A stretch of DNA of 64,000 nucleotides from Maratus speciosus (taxonomy: Eukaryota > Arthropoda > Arachnida > Araneae > Salticidae), in contig OZ010790.1 of assembly GCA_963932465.1 (NCBI GenBank), positions 344,931,087 to 344,995,086 of the forward strand. Reading direction: 5' to 3'. The notes under the pieces are model-generated. The model was given only the letters and a program-made list of their open reading frames with translations, had not been told where the DNA came from and made no database searches. A program made the position numbers and the translations under genes. Below, one piece after another: positions 23,086 to 33,404 of the stretch; positions within the stretch are counted from its first letter, which is position 1, and each line of letters starts with the position of its first letter.

Positions 23086-24090
23086 GTAAACACCCCTTAC
23101 TAACTCTGCAAAAAATTATCGTAGAAGAAAGTTATTGGTACCACACGATTGGTAATAACGTCTGCTTTTAAATGGTGTATATAAAATGTTCTTAGGGACC
23201 ATCTATATATTAAAGTGAACCATAACTTTGTTTTTTTCAATAGCAGTACACAATTCTGACAGCATAAATGAACTCTACACCCTTCAATTAGACTAAAAAC
23301 AAAAATTTATGCAATTCGTACGATAAGTTTCCGAGAAATTAATTATTTTAAAACGTGCGTATTTTAGGGGCTGTATCCAAATGGAAGTTCGGTACTTGAC
23401 TGTTGACCGAGAGATCCCCTTTCTTGATTCAAGGTATCTTAAACGCCACTCAAGCAGTCATTTAAGACTGTTAAATAACAGGAAAGCAGAAGAAATTTCA
23501 AAATATCTAGTCACTTCTGTCATAGACGGCCCCTTAAATCATCATTTTGCCGTTTTTAAGCATAATTTTGAAACTACTGGGAAGAAAAATGTGAGATATT
23601 GGATTTCCATAACCCAGGACTTAATAAATCTAAATCCGTCAAAAAAATTCTAGGTTGCAATTCATAATTTTTTTTCGAATATTAATTTCATAATTCATAT
23701 CATAAAATTATACAAATTGCAAATTCAACGTATTTATGTTTGGGTATTTTAGTATTATTGCTACACAAAAAATTATCACATTAGGAATATAATTTCAGGA
23801 GATATTAATGAAAATATGAAAATGTAATTTAACATTAGAAGCACTAAATTTTGAATGCTTATAATTCAAAAACTTATCATTTAAATGACTTGAAATTTGG
23901 TGTCTAAGCATAGTTTGAACCGAAGATTTGAAATATCTCGTTAAAATTGGGTATTGCCATTGAAAAAAAGGAAATTTGGGTTCGTTTTAATATGTAGATG
24001 GCCTCCTAAGCAAATTATATGTACATCATTCAAAAGTAGACTTTATTTCCAATCGTTTGGTACCAGTAACATTCTTCTTAACAACTTTTT
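23086..24090. mobile_element. TIR element of the GTAAACACCCC family, right end lost
   Basis: The left terminus GTAAACACCCCTTACTAACT is the complement of the right terminus at 19719. The subterminal block ...GTTATTGGTACCACACGATT reappears inverted at 24050-24075 (CCAATCGTTTGGTACCAGTA). After about 24080 the expected terminus is missing. A 90-codon frame inside (23381-23653) gives a balanced, non-repetitive translation with SVIDGPLNHHFAVFKHN and KNVRYWISITQDL. I do not recognise it; it may be a transposase or captured-exon remnant. Confidence 0.55.
23381..23653 (+). pseudogene. Unrecognised frame inside a TIR element
   Basis: Ninety codons starting MEVRYLTVDREIPFLDSRYL. Composition is less biased than in nearby chance frames, with many charged residues and few runs. 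No motif of a known transposase family is visible, and I see no matching frame in the related fragment at 19375-19719, which covers only the right end. It could be a decayed piece of the element's own gene or a chance frame. Confidence 0.25.
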
Positions 24091-24483
24091 AACGTGAGAA
24101 TGCATACAAGCACACTTAGAAAAAAAAGTGAGAGATCAGTCGAGATCAGTCAGCAGTGAGAGCATCACTCAGTCAAAGCTGTTTCTCTCAGCCAGCCATA
24201 GGAACCTTACGTTTCAAAGGTAGGCTCCTACGTTTCCGAAATTTTTAAAGTCACGTTATTATGGAGTCACAACGTTGGCTGACTTACAGAAGGTCTCGGG
24301 AATCACAAAAATTTTCTGACGGTACCTGAAATTTATGGTTCTTAACTTGCTTTCTCCACAGAAAATCTTCCAACGGACGAATTTTTCATTTTAAATTTCT
24401 AATAGGAACACCTACAATGTGAAAAATGTCGAGCTAAATTGTATTAAATTTGATCGTTCTGGTAGCTACAGCCAGAAGATAGT
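24091..24483. other. Spacer before the mariner element
   Basis: No gene. A patchy repeat of GAGATCAGTC and TGAGAG words lies at 24130-24175, followed by GGAACCTTACGTTTC / GGCTCCTACGTTTCC near-repeats. The origin is unclear; it could be part of an LTR or MITE, but no second copy is in the window. Confidence 0.35.
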
Positions 24484-24649
24484 TACGAGGGTTAATCAAT
24501 AAGTTTTGACTCCACGTCTGTTACTACTTTATTAACAGAATAAAGTAAAATATTTTACAATGACAAGTAACTTTGAAATGTCCTTCATCTCATGATGTTT
24601 GTTTTTCTTTTGCAGGTGGAACCACTGACATATAAACAGTGAAACGGAG

Positions 24650-25080
24650 AATGTCGGACTATATGGAAGTGCTACTAAAGCAGCGTGAGGGATCAAATTC
24701 CTGACAGTGGAAGGTGTTGCGCCAATCGATATCCACAGGCGAATGAGTGCTGTGTATATCCATGTGTGGACAGAAGCACCGTCAGGAGATAGGTACGTGG
24801 AAGCAGAAAGGATAACCTGGGTACATCGAGTGTGCACGGTAAGCCCTGCTGTGGACGACCGAAGACTATAGGCAGTGCAGAACATAGAAAACGTGTTAAT
24901 GAACGGATTCGTGATAACCGGCGCACTAAGCAGAAGGTGATTGTCAGCATCGTTGGAATATCGCTTGGAACCGTGAATCACATTGTGAAGGACGAATTTG
25001 GCTTCACAAGAGTATGCTTCTGGTCGGTGCCTCGCATGCTGACAGTGGAAATGAAACAAGCTGAAGGAACATCTTATGGG
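24650..25080 (+). pseudogene. mariner transposase, N-terminal part
   Basis: Mariner transposases bind their TIRs through two N-terminal helix-turn-helix motifs. Visible in successive frames are KFLTVEGVAPIDIHRRM (first HTH region), then GRPKTIGSAEHRKRVNERI, then VGISLGTVNHIVKDEFGF (second HTH) and VPRMLTVEMKQ, the linker before the catalytic domain. Earlier parts are frameshifted and have stops; the last 75 residues are open. The reading stops at the tail of the SINE near 25085, where the DDD/DDE catalytic domain should begin. Not functional. Confidence 0.8.
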
Positions 25081-25086
25081 CTCGCG

Positions 25087-25557
25087 CTTTCTTTCTTTCT
25101 TTCTAACCGATGACCAGGCCCCTACCTGCCGGGATGCCCCAGCTTAACGGGTTTAGTACCTGGCATCGGGGCGAAAGACCGCCTAACCGCCGCGAAGCGG
25201 CAATAAACCTGACATCATTGCCTCGATCGTCATCCTATTTGCAGTGCCTACTGCTCGTTTGTGTATACTATGTTTTGCCGGTTACTTAACGTTATAACCT
25301 GTTGTTCGGCACCTGCACATTGCTACTCATGTTGGTCTCGTAATTTAGAACCTTGATCAGATGACGAGACCTTCACCTGGCCAGGCACCTCCAGAGGTAT
25401 AATTCACAGGTAACTTGGAGGACTTTGCACCCACGACGGATTTTACATGCACCAGGCGCCATTAGCGTACATGGCGGATTATAGCCAGCAGTATGCCTCG
25501 ATCCCGCGGCCTTAGCTGCGGATTCGATGCTCTGCCAACTGGGCCACCGCTGCCCGA
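25087..25557 (-). mobile_element. tRNA-derived SINE, about 470 bp
   Basis: Read on the minus strand it starts GGGCAGCGGTGGCCCAGTTG. That holds a consensus polymerase III A box (TGGCCCAGTTGG), followed about 35 bases later by a near-consensus B box (GGATCGAGGC). The body then runs for about 390 bp, including ATCCGTCGTGGGTGCAAAGT and a GCCGCTTCGCGGCGG hairpin, and ends in four GAAA units (25087-25105 on the plus strand). It joins mariner transposase sequence directly at the tail end. It encodes no protein. A SINE depends on a LINE for mobility; which LINE is unknown. Confidence 0.8.
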
Positions 25558-27215
25558 ACTACTTCTGAATGACCTGGTGTTTAGAAGCCTAATTGTTGGT
25601 TCAGACTTGTCATAAGAAAAAGGATTGGAGGGGGTGAGGAAGCAAAAAAAAAAAAAAAAAAATAAGTAAATAAATAAATAAAATAAATAAATAAATAAAA
25701 AAGAATTTAAAAAAAAAAGAAATTAAAAAAAAAATGGAGCGCCGCAGATAGACAAGTTGCACCAAAAGTTAATTTTGGGCCGAAATGCTAGACAAACATA
25801 ACGATGCAGGGGGATGGGACTCCGCCTATCTACCGTACCCCACCGCGTAGAAACTGACTCCGTAGACTTATCACTGGAGAGGGTCCGGTAGCTTGTGCAG
25901 GCTATAGCCTATGTGCAACTAAGAATAATAAAAAGGCGGTAGTCAAAAAGAAAAAAAAAAAAAGAAAAAAAAAACCCTGAAAGGGAAAGGGGTTAGCTTG
26001 TACATGTTATTGCACTTAAAACTTACTTATAGCTATTTACTTAACTACCATTTATTACATATATTGTTTTAATATTATCCTATAGCACTAGGTGATACTA
26101 AACGAACTAGAGTAATTTACTTTAGATTACTTAAATATTGCCTGGCTATTTAAAATGAATTTATATTTTAATCATTTCTAATATTAGAATCGGGATTTTA
26201 TTTATTAATTATTATTATTATTTTTATATTATCTTATGACAAGTTAACTATGAATTGGCATACTATTACTTAGCTAGGAGGGAATTGATAAGAGACTAAC
26301 GAGCTGACCTAGTGAGATTAATATACTAATTTCTAATTGAACTAGCTGCTTGAGGTTGTAACTTAGACATAAGCTATGGGGGTTGGGTTTGACCTAAATT
26401 AACATTTAATTTAATAATTCATTATATTTGTCTAGTATAATATACTTATCTCACCCAGTGGACTTGTTCTTCTGAGGAGGTTTCCTTGTCTTGGTATTTG
26501 GTCACTGTCGTGGTGGTTGTCTGTTTAATATTTTGACATATTCTTGTGGGTCTTTTCTTTATCTTTGATTAGATATATGCTTCTCACATACCGTGAGATG
26601 CTTGTCTCTATCGTAGGTTGTTTTCCTTTATGACTATTAATGGTGGATGTCTAAATTTGAGGTTTTGTCACTTTGCGAACTTGCCGCTGATGGTTTGACG
26701 ACTTATGGTCTTTAATTGTGACCCTTTGAGTTGGCTTTGATCACTTAACAGGTTCATTTTCCTTTGTTTGTATGTTACCTTGATACGTGAATGCGCACAT
26801 AGCGATCAGTCCATTGGAACCTAATGGCTGTTATCACGATTTATGCAACATTGTTGCGAGCTATTTGAAAAGGCTTGTGCACTACTGGAGTGGGGCTTGT
26901 TCCATGGCCGTTAGTCCGTCATTTTTTTTTATGATGACTGTTTTCACAAGATGTATCGTTATAATTTCTCCTTTGTTGTAGTTGGCTTGGTTTAGCATGT
27001 AGTTGGCTTCTCTGTTTCATATTTAAAACACATCTTTTCCTTATCCACTTAACTATCTTCCGATGATTCGTTGGGTTTGTGTGAGTGAGCCGTAGCTACC
27101 AGTTCATCATAAATGACTTCCACCTCTCAGAAGTGCGATAAATCGATTTTTTTTTTTTTTCAAGTAAAAGGTTCCTTCACCTGCGGCCGCGGTCAACTTA
27201 ATAGTTAGACTCGGA

Positions 27216-27217
<2 letters not shown>
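25558..27217. other. Inserted DNA of unknown identity inside the mariner element
   Basis: It lies between the SINE and the poly(A) tail of the LINE. 25640-25735 is an A-rich, AAAT-rich microsatellite. 25738-25990 is a more GC-rich block (GAGCGCCGCAGATAGACAAG ... GGCGGTAGTC) ending in a long A/G-rich tail, so it looks like the 3' end of a plus-strand retroposon. 26000-27217 is AT-rich with no coding sequence I recognise. A T14 run at 27149-27162 could be another minus-strand A tail. Confidence 0.4.

Positions 27218-27261
<44 letters not shown>
27218..27261 (-). repeat. Poly(A) tail of the LINE (44 A on the minus strand)
   Basis: A pure run of 44 T on the plus strand next to a TA-rich stretch, 107 bases beyond the LINE stop codon. 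It marks the 3' end of the insertion. Confidence 0.85.
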
Positions 27262-27269
<8 letters not shown>

Positions 27270-27368
27270 TATTTATATATATATTAAACCTGAAAATAAG
27301 GCAGTTAGTTAGTTTGGGGTGGCGATGTCCGCTGGGATGGTATGTGTTTAGCTTTGTTCTTTTATGTT

Positions 27369-28127
27369 TTATTGAGAGATGGAGTCTATGTTTTCTATTA
27401 ACCATCTGATAACTGCTTTGCCCTTGTTTTGTACATATTTATTGTTTGCTAGCTGATTATGCCAAAGTTGCTCGTTGTTTGCTGTGATTTGAATCAGATG
27501 GTGTGGTTGTGTAAGTGGGCAGGCTGTTAGAAAGTGTTCTGGGGTTCCCAATTGCCCGCATGCACAGTTTGGCTCATCTTTGCGCTTGAATCTGTGTAAG
27601 TATTCTGGGAATGCTCCATGTCCCGTGTATATCTGGCTGAGTAATTTACAACTCCTTAGTCTGTTTGTACTTACTTTTGGGAAGTATTGATATGTTGTCC
27701 TGCCCTTGTCCCCGTAATCCCACTCGAACTGCCACTGTTTAATAATTAGTTCTTTAATTGTTTTTTTAAGGTTTGTTATTGGCCTTTCTAAGTTATATGG
27801 AATTTCTTTTATTTTATTTTCTGCTGCTTGTTTGGCTAACTCGTCGGCATCCTCGTTTCCTTGGATGCCCACATGTGCTTTAACCCAGTTAATTTTTAAC
27901 CTATTATTTGAGAGTTTAACTGCTTCTTGTATATCATTTACTAGATGTGTGGTGTTAAATGGTTTGCTTAATGTTTGGATGGCTGACATGCAGTCCGAGC
28001 GGATGCTGTATTCCATCCCTGTGTTGTTGCCCCAATATGCTGCTTGTAGTATGGCCAGTAGTTCGGCTTGAAAGACACTATTAAACTTCCTTAAAGGTGC
28101 TGACCACGATTTAATTTTTTTGTTCAT
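27369..28127 (-). pseudogene. LINE RNase H domain and C-terminal zinc-finger-like tail
   Basis: RNase H degrades the RNA strand of the RNA-DNA hybrid. The frame (252 codons) begins just after a second A run and carries FQAELLAILQA (catalytic Glu near residue 21), RSDCMSAIQTLS (Asp near 44) and VGIQGNEDADELAKQAA (Asp near 93). The first Asp, in TDGS, is in another frame upstream. The tail has CACGQLGTPEHFLTACP, the cysteine-histidine motif usual after RNase H in R1/I-group elements. The ATG used here is not a real start; the domain was fused to RT in the parent element. It overlaps the RT frame by four bases. Confidence 0.85.
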
Positions 28128-30028
28128 TTTTGAAGGCTACGAATGCCGAACCCGTAGCTCCTGATTCCAATTTTGAGCCATCTGTGTAGATATTTATGTC
28201 TTTGACGTTGTGCCCTATTCTTGGTTCGATTGTTTCTGCGGGGTGTGTGTTCCATACGTTTATTTTTTTTTGTATAGTCCGTGTGATTTATTGTTGTTCC
28301 ATGGAGGTTTACATTTTCTCTCAGTCTTGATACTGTACCGTATGTTGCTTCGTATTTTACTTGTAGGTGTATTGGAATCAGGCCTGCAAGTACCTGAAGG
28401 GCCGCGGTAGGGGCAGTTTTATATGCCTTAACAATGGACAGCAGGAAGTGTCTCTGGCAAGAGGATAATACCTCCTTGCTCCTTGTATTCAGGTTGTGGC
28501 CCCAAATAGGGGCGGCATAAGTTAGTGTCGTTTCAACTACTGTCCTATACCAAGTTTTAATAATTTCTGGTTTTAAGCCCCAGTTCCTGGATGCCATTGC
28601 TCCCAACATGTTGAATGTGTTTCTTATTTTTGCTGCTTGTGTTTGGCAATGCGCTAGCCAGTTGAGGTTTTTGTGTATTATGACTCCTAAGTATTTTATT
28701 TGCTCTTTTCCTTCAAGTTCTTTGTCATTGAATTTTATGCCTTCTATTTTATATGTGTCCTCTGTTGGAAGATTCCTTGTGTGTGTTCTGTTTAGATACA
28801 GCAGTTCTGTTTTATCCCAGTTTAGCGTTAGTTTATTTCCTGTAATCCATTCATTGAATTCTTTGATTATTTTGTTAGCTAGTTTAACTAATTTGATTTT
28901 TGTTTTTGCTCTAAGTATTATTATAAAATCATCCGCGAATGCTTGTATTCTTACGTTAATTCCCCAATTTTTCTTGAGAGCCGTGTCTGCTATGAGCAGC
29001 CACAGCAAAGGCCCGAGACAGCTGCCTTGTGGGCAGCCCCCGAATGTCTGCTTTGTTAAAATAATGCCGTTTTCTTCGATTGTGACGTACCTGTCTTTTA
29101 GGAAGCTCAATATCCAGTTTGTTAAATAAGTTGGACTGGGGGACTGCTTAAGGTTTTCAGATATAATAGGCCATCTGATATTATCGAATGCTCCCTTTAT
29201 ATCCATTGCTATGAGTAGTGTTTGGTAACCCTCTATTTTATCCTGTTTAATTGTTTTTATAAGATTATTAAGTGCATGTTCGCACGAGATCCCTTTTTTA
29301 AATCCGTATTGTTTATCGCTCCAATATTTGTTTACTGTTAGGTGGTGGGATATTCTGCCGTGTATTATTCTTTCTAAAATTTTACTGAATGCCGGTAATA
29401 GGCTGATTGGTCTATAATTTTTGGGGTCTTTAGGGTCTTTACCTTTCTTGTGGAACAGAACCACTGTACCTATTTTGAAAGATTTTGGAAAATAGTTAAA
29501 GTGGAGGCAAGTATTGTATAATGTTAAAAGAAGTTGTGGCGCTGCATTGTGAATTCGTTTTATTAGGTTATAATCAATATAGTCGAAACCAGGGGCTTTG
29601 TTTTGTTTAATGTTTTTAATTATCCTGTTCAGCTCTTGTCGCGTGATTGCAGGGGGGTTTTCTTCTTCTTCTCTTGGCTTTTCCGATGTTAATTTATGTT
29701 CTATTTTTGGGTCTGTTAAGTAAAGGCTATTTATGAAGTGGTTTAGTGTATTTTTAATTGTGACTTCTTTGTTGTCTGGCAGGATATTGACTAACCTTGA
29801 TGGGCATGTTTTCTTACCCGACGCTTTCTTGTATTGTGGTCCGTATGTATTTTTAACTTCTTCACAGTATTTCTTCCATGAATCGCGTTTAGCTTTTTGT
29901 ACTATTTTTTTAAGTTTTGCCCTTTCTTTTTTGTATTCTATGTGTAATTTCTGTTTTTTTTTCCCCGTCTTCTTGTTTTTGAATCCGACGAACAAGTCAC
30001 ATATGCAGTGCGTTTTTGGTGTCGTCAA
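28124..30028 (-). pseudogene. LINE reverse transcriptase (pol fragment)
   Basis: It copies LINE RNA into DNA at the nicked target. The frame has 634 codons. Residues 1 to about 16 are antisense mariner sequence, not LINE. A basic linker before RT follows (LHIEYKKERAKLKKIVQKAK). RT motifs are intact: KAPGFD near 145, NYRPISLLPAFSKILERII near 207, MDIKGAFDN near 274, GCPQGSCLGPLLW near 334 and the catalytic FADD near 364. After about residue 590 the frame leaves the homologous reading at a run of nine A (28262-28270), so the last 40 residues are out of frame and the first RNase H motif (YTDGSKLESG) is read only in another frame. Apart from the two homopolymer shifts the coding sequence looks well preserved, so the copy may be young. 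Confidence 0.85.
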
Positions 30029-30115
30029 CAGCAGGTCTCATTCTTCTGTGACGGCTTGTAAAAGCTAGTGTATCGATGACGGAAGTGTATCGCCGCTAGT
30101 GGTGACTATATCGAA
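29985..30115 (+). pseudogene. mariner transposase, C-terminal end
   Basis: The plus strand reads FESDEQVTYAVRFWCRQQ, then an FFCDGL stretch and, after stops, RKCIAASGDYIEN. This is the usual end of mariner transposases (a DEEV...W helix, a RW.KCI motif and a GDYIE ending). In-frame stops show decay. It abuts the LINE junction on its left and the TIR on its right, matching the N-terminal part at 24650-25080. Confidence 0.75.
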
Positions 30116-30439
30116 AATAAGATACCCCTTCTAATACGAACATTTCAAAGAAACTTGTCAATGTAAATATTTCATTCTGTTCTGTTAATGAAGTAGTTAC
30201 ATACGTGGAGGCCAAACTTATTGAACAGCCCTCGTATTTTTAACATTATTTGGTACTGTACATGAAACATGAAATGGCATAATATTAAACCATATTTTTA
30301 TTTGAAGTTTAACCATGTATAGTTAGAACTATTAACTAATATATTGTTAAAACCATAAACTGATAAAATTTTGAACCAAAAGTCGATAAAATCAATGACG
30401 ATTGGGATAAAAATACGTTGTAAAAATATTCAAACACAA

Positions 30440-30625
30440 AGGGGCCACTGATACCATTTGCAAAAGAGGGCTAATCAGACCGGGATGTCTGTTTACAGGG
30501 GAATCCCACACACATTTCTAAAGCCCAAGCCTGAATCGGGATTCGAACTTGACGCCTCTTTCATTTGGAGCTAGTATTCTATTATCTTGGCAAGCAGCTG
30601 GATAGCCTAGTGCAACATATTGAGA
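30440..30625 (-). mobile_element. Possible tRNA-derived SINE
   Basis: On the minus strand a B box AGTTCGAATCCC (30538-30549) is preceded about 45 bases earlier by an A-box-like TTGCCAAGATAA. Downstream runs a moderately GC-rich body (GTGTGGGATTCCCCTGTAAA, CAGACATCCCGGTCTGATTA). The long A-to-B distance recalls a leucine or serine tRNA or a tRNA-derived SINE. The acceptor stem does not pair well, so it is not a functional tRNA gene. No clear tail or target duplication. Confidence 0.5.
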
Positions 30626-31007
30626 GTGCATAAAACAATTTGTTCTGATTTACTATTGATTAGCTTCATTTTTCAGGAAATTGAAATCATTTTCATGATT
30701 GAACCATAAAGAAGAGGGTTTCAAAGTTTAGAAGAACGATTTTGTGATTAATCTCATTACTTTACCCTACCATACTATTTAGCTTTGTGTGTGGCTTTCA
30801 CATGTCATGTTTTAATATTCAGTCAAATACCTTCTGTTGAGAAACCACGACTCACCATTCTGCTAAAACTTTAAATTGAGGGAAGCTCCTAGAAGTATGT
30901 CGAATTTTTCATATCGATAAATTTAGATGAATAAAAAGTTAAATAAAATTAAAATGTATCGTAAGTGTAATTTTGAAACAATCCTATCACATTATTCTAA
31001 AGTGATA

Positions 31008-31305
31008 AAGCGAAAAATTATTTAATGAAAAATTAAAGTATACCTTACAAAATTGCGTCATTTCAAATATGTTTCGGTACTTGCGCTAAAAATTGCTTGC
31101 ATATGCTTTCAATATATTTTTTAATTCTTACTTTAATTGCTTATTTTAATTGCGCCAAGCGAAAAATTATTTAATGAAAAATTAAAGTATACCTTACAAA
31201 ATTACGGCATTTCAAATATGTTTCGATACTAGCGCTAAAAATTGCTTGCATATGCCTTCAATATTTTTTTTTCTTATTTTAATTGCTTATACATTCTAAA
31301 AAAGA
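31008..31305 (+). repeat. Tandem duplication, period 149 bp
   Basis: AAGCGAAAAATTATTTAATG begins at 31008 and again at 31157. The two copies run in parallel through CAAATATGTTTCG and GCTAAAAATTGCTTGCATAT with few differences, implying a recent duplication. Confidence 0.9.
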
Positions 31306-32599
31306 ACTTCAGAAATGATTCTTTTTCTGAAATGTAAATTTGTTATGGAAAATTAAAAATATGCACCTAATTACAAAATTATTCGATAGTAATTCACTAA
31401 AAAATTAACATAGTTCTTAAAAATTAAAATAATATATTATAATCCATACATTACTATTAAAAATAATATTTAAAATATGCCAGCAGCTTCAGGATTACAT
31501 TCATAAGTTTTAAACACTTAAATTTTAAGCTGGTATCCTTAGGAAAGTTATAGAAAAGGGGAAAAAATATTTTAGAATTTTAGATGCAATAATTTACATA
31601 ATTAAAATATCCGTAAGTTTTAGCCATAACTTTTTCTCTCTCAACCATTATTTTAACATTCAGAATCCCCTTTTAAGATTTTAATATGAAAAAAATCAGT
31701 TCAAAGCATAATTAATTTATTTAAAGAAAATTCCAAATACTGCTCTCGCTTGTCTCGTTTAATTTATTTCAATAAATATTCATCAGAGAACAAAATAAAT
31801 GCATAAAATATCGATTTATGAATTTTCTTAAAATTGCATTCATTATCCAGCTTAAAAGGACATTAAAAATTGATTAGAGCTTTATTTTCCCATTAAATGA
31901 AAAATGCAATTTGTAGATATAATTAAAAATAAATGTTCAGATTAAAAGGTTTTGACATTAACTCTGTTACGCCTAGAACTTTTAAACACTTTAATTATGC
32001 AAGAATAAATGCGTAAAGCCGCTTAGCATCGATGCAAAAAAGAAGACAATGTTAAGCATTTTGTCATAGCTAATACGTCAAAGCACGTTATTAGTTTTAA
32101 AATATTAAAAACTTAGAACAGTAGGAAAATATTTTTCTAATATCCATATATAACCACAGCATACAAGGGCTGTGTCTGAAATTTAATCACCAAAGACTTT
32201 CATTCCAAACATGAATTCTGTTAATTTCCATATTACTATTTAGAGAAAGTTCTTTTTTCAGATAAAATTCAGTAATATCTATTAACGAATAAAGTTAGTT
32301 GATTTCATAAAAGCGTCTTTCATTAAATAGTTATTACACATATAAGTATTGACTGAAACATTTACCTCTTAATTTAAAACACTTCTATGCTGTGGTATTT
32401 CATACATAAAAATATTATACATTTAAGTACACATAAGTGCATAAATATACATAATACTAAAAAATTTTTAAACAATCGATAGAGAAGTAAAATGCTGCGA
32501 CACTCTTTGTCGTGATTAACAAGTCGAGGCACATTATAAGTTTTAAAATGTTAAAAAGCCTATTCGAAACCGTATAAAAATAACTTTTTTATTATTAAT

Positions 32600-32890
32600 C
32601 ACTAAGGGGGCTCTGTCTCCTGTGCCCCTGCGCGCAGTGTTGAATTCAGACATTTCTCTACGTGAAGGATTTCTGCAACTCCTGATTACAGAGGATTTTG
32701 TGGACTGTGGAGACCTGGATAGGGGATTTTGCACTTCTAGACTATTAACAAGTATAAAATCCCAAATCTTCTTGGCGGCCATTTCGATGCTACGAGACCT
32801 TTCCCTAAATTCAACACTGCTTCGTGCGCGAAGCCCCGGACTTGATACCGCTTGCACGTCGCAAAGTTGTTCATTATTCATCCATTGATG
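32600..32890. other. GC-richer block with short inverted repeat, identity unknown
   Basis: Clearly richer in G and C than its surroundings. CAGTGTTGAATT (32635-32646) and its complement AATTCAACACTG (32808-32819) flank about 160 bp. Overlapping frames on both strands (118 codons minus, 88 plus) show no motif. It could be a MITE or an exon remnant; nothing decides. Confidence 0.4.
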
Positions 32891-33404
32891 GAAACACACT
32901 ACAACGTATCACAATAAATAAGATTAAAGTTCTTGGAATTAAGAACATTGTAAAAAAATTAAATTGTATATAGACGGGCTGACTGACAGATAGATTAATT
33001 GCATGAATTTTGAGTTTATCTATTTTGTGTAACAACATAGTTGTTTGTTTAGTATCTGTAATGACTTGCTAATTTGTGGTCATTTCCATATTTGTAATTT
33101 AAAATTTTGTTTGCATTACAATGAGTAAAAATTCAGCGTAATCACTGTAAATAGTTGCATACAGTAAAATATTAAAAATTAATGTTATTTAAATGTAATT
33201 GGTCTGTTTCTCGCCAGGGGTCACTGTAAACGCAAAAAAGAATTGTATTAAATAAATACCTCCTATTTTTTGTGTTGTGTACGGCTCTCATGCAGTGTTA
33301 CATAAAAAAACAATAAATTTTATTTAAATTAATCGCGCGACACTAATTACGTGAAGTAACACACATGCTGACGTTAAACTCATGGGAATGTTCTTTCAAA
33401 ATTT

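Larger units (their letters stand above)
27218..29978 (-). mobile_element. 5'-truncated R1/I-like LINE with RNase H
   Basis: On the minus strand it runs from an abrupt junction with mariner sequence near 29978 through RT and RNase H to a short 3' UTR (27262-27368) and a 44-base A tail. The 5' UTR, ORF1, the APE-type endonuclease and the start of the RT region are missing, as expected from incomplete target-primed reverse transcription. Domain order RT then RNase H then a CxCG...H...C motif is that of the R1/I group rather than Jockey or CR1, which lack RNase H as a rule. I could not find a convincing target duplication. Confidence 0.85.
24486..30234 (+). mobile_element. mariner-type element split by SINE, unidentified DNA and a LINE
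   Basis: TA precedes and follows the element. The left end CGAGGGTTAATCAATAAGTT and the right end (complement of CGAGGGCTGTTCAATAAGTT) form TIRs whose similarity continues for roughly 100 bp (CTCCACGT, TTACTAC/CTACTTCATTAACAGAA, TGACAAGT blocks). Mariner transposase remnants lie at both ends in plus orientation (24650-25080 and 29985-30115). The middle of the gene is replaced by about 4.9 kb of later insertions, mainly in the opposite orientation. The TIR subfamily cannot be fixed by eye. Confidence 0.9.
30626..33404. other. AT-rich DNA with a tandem duplication, no gene
   Basis: No protein or RNA gene recognised. The tandem duplication at 31008-31305 and the GC-richer block at 32600-32890 are listed separately. 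The rest is low-complexity AT-rich sequence. Confidence 0.5.

Noticed and set aside
24532..25059. 175-codon minus-strand frame opposite mariner
   Set aside because: The plus strand carries recognisable transposase motifs; this is the antisense reading.
25485..25557. Functional tRNA gene
   Set aside because: The A box is good, but the B box has a mismatch and the acceptor stem is not closed; it is the head of a longer SINE with its own tail.
28608..29129. 173-codon plus-strand frame opposite the LINE
   Set aside because: It is the antisense of a clear reverse transcriptase; a shadow.
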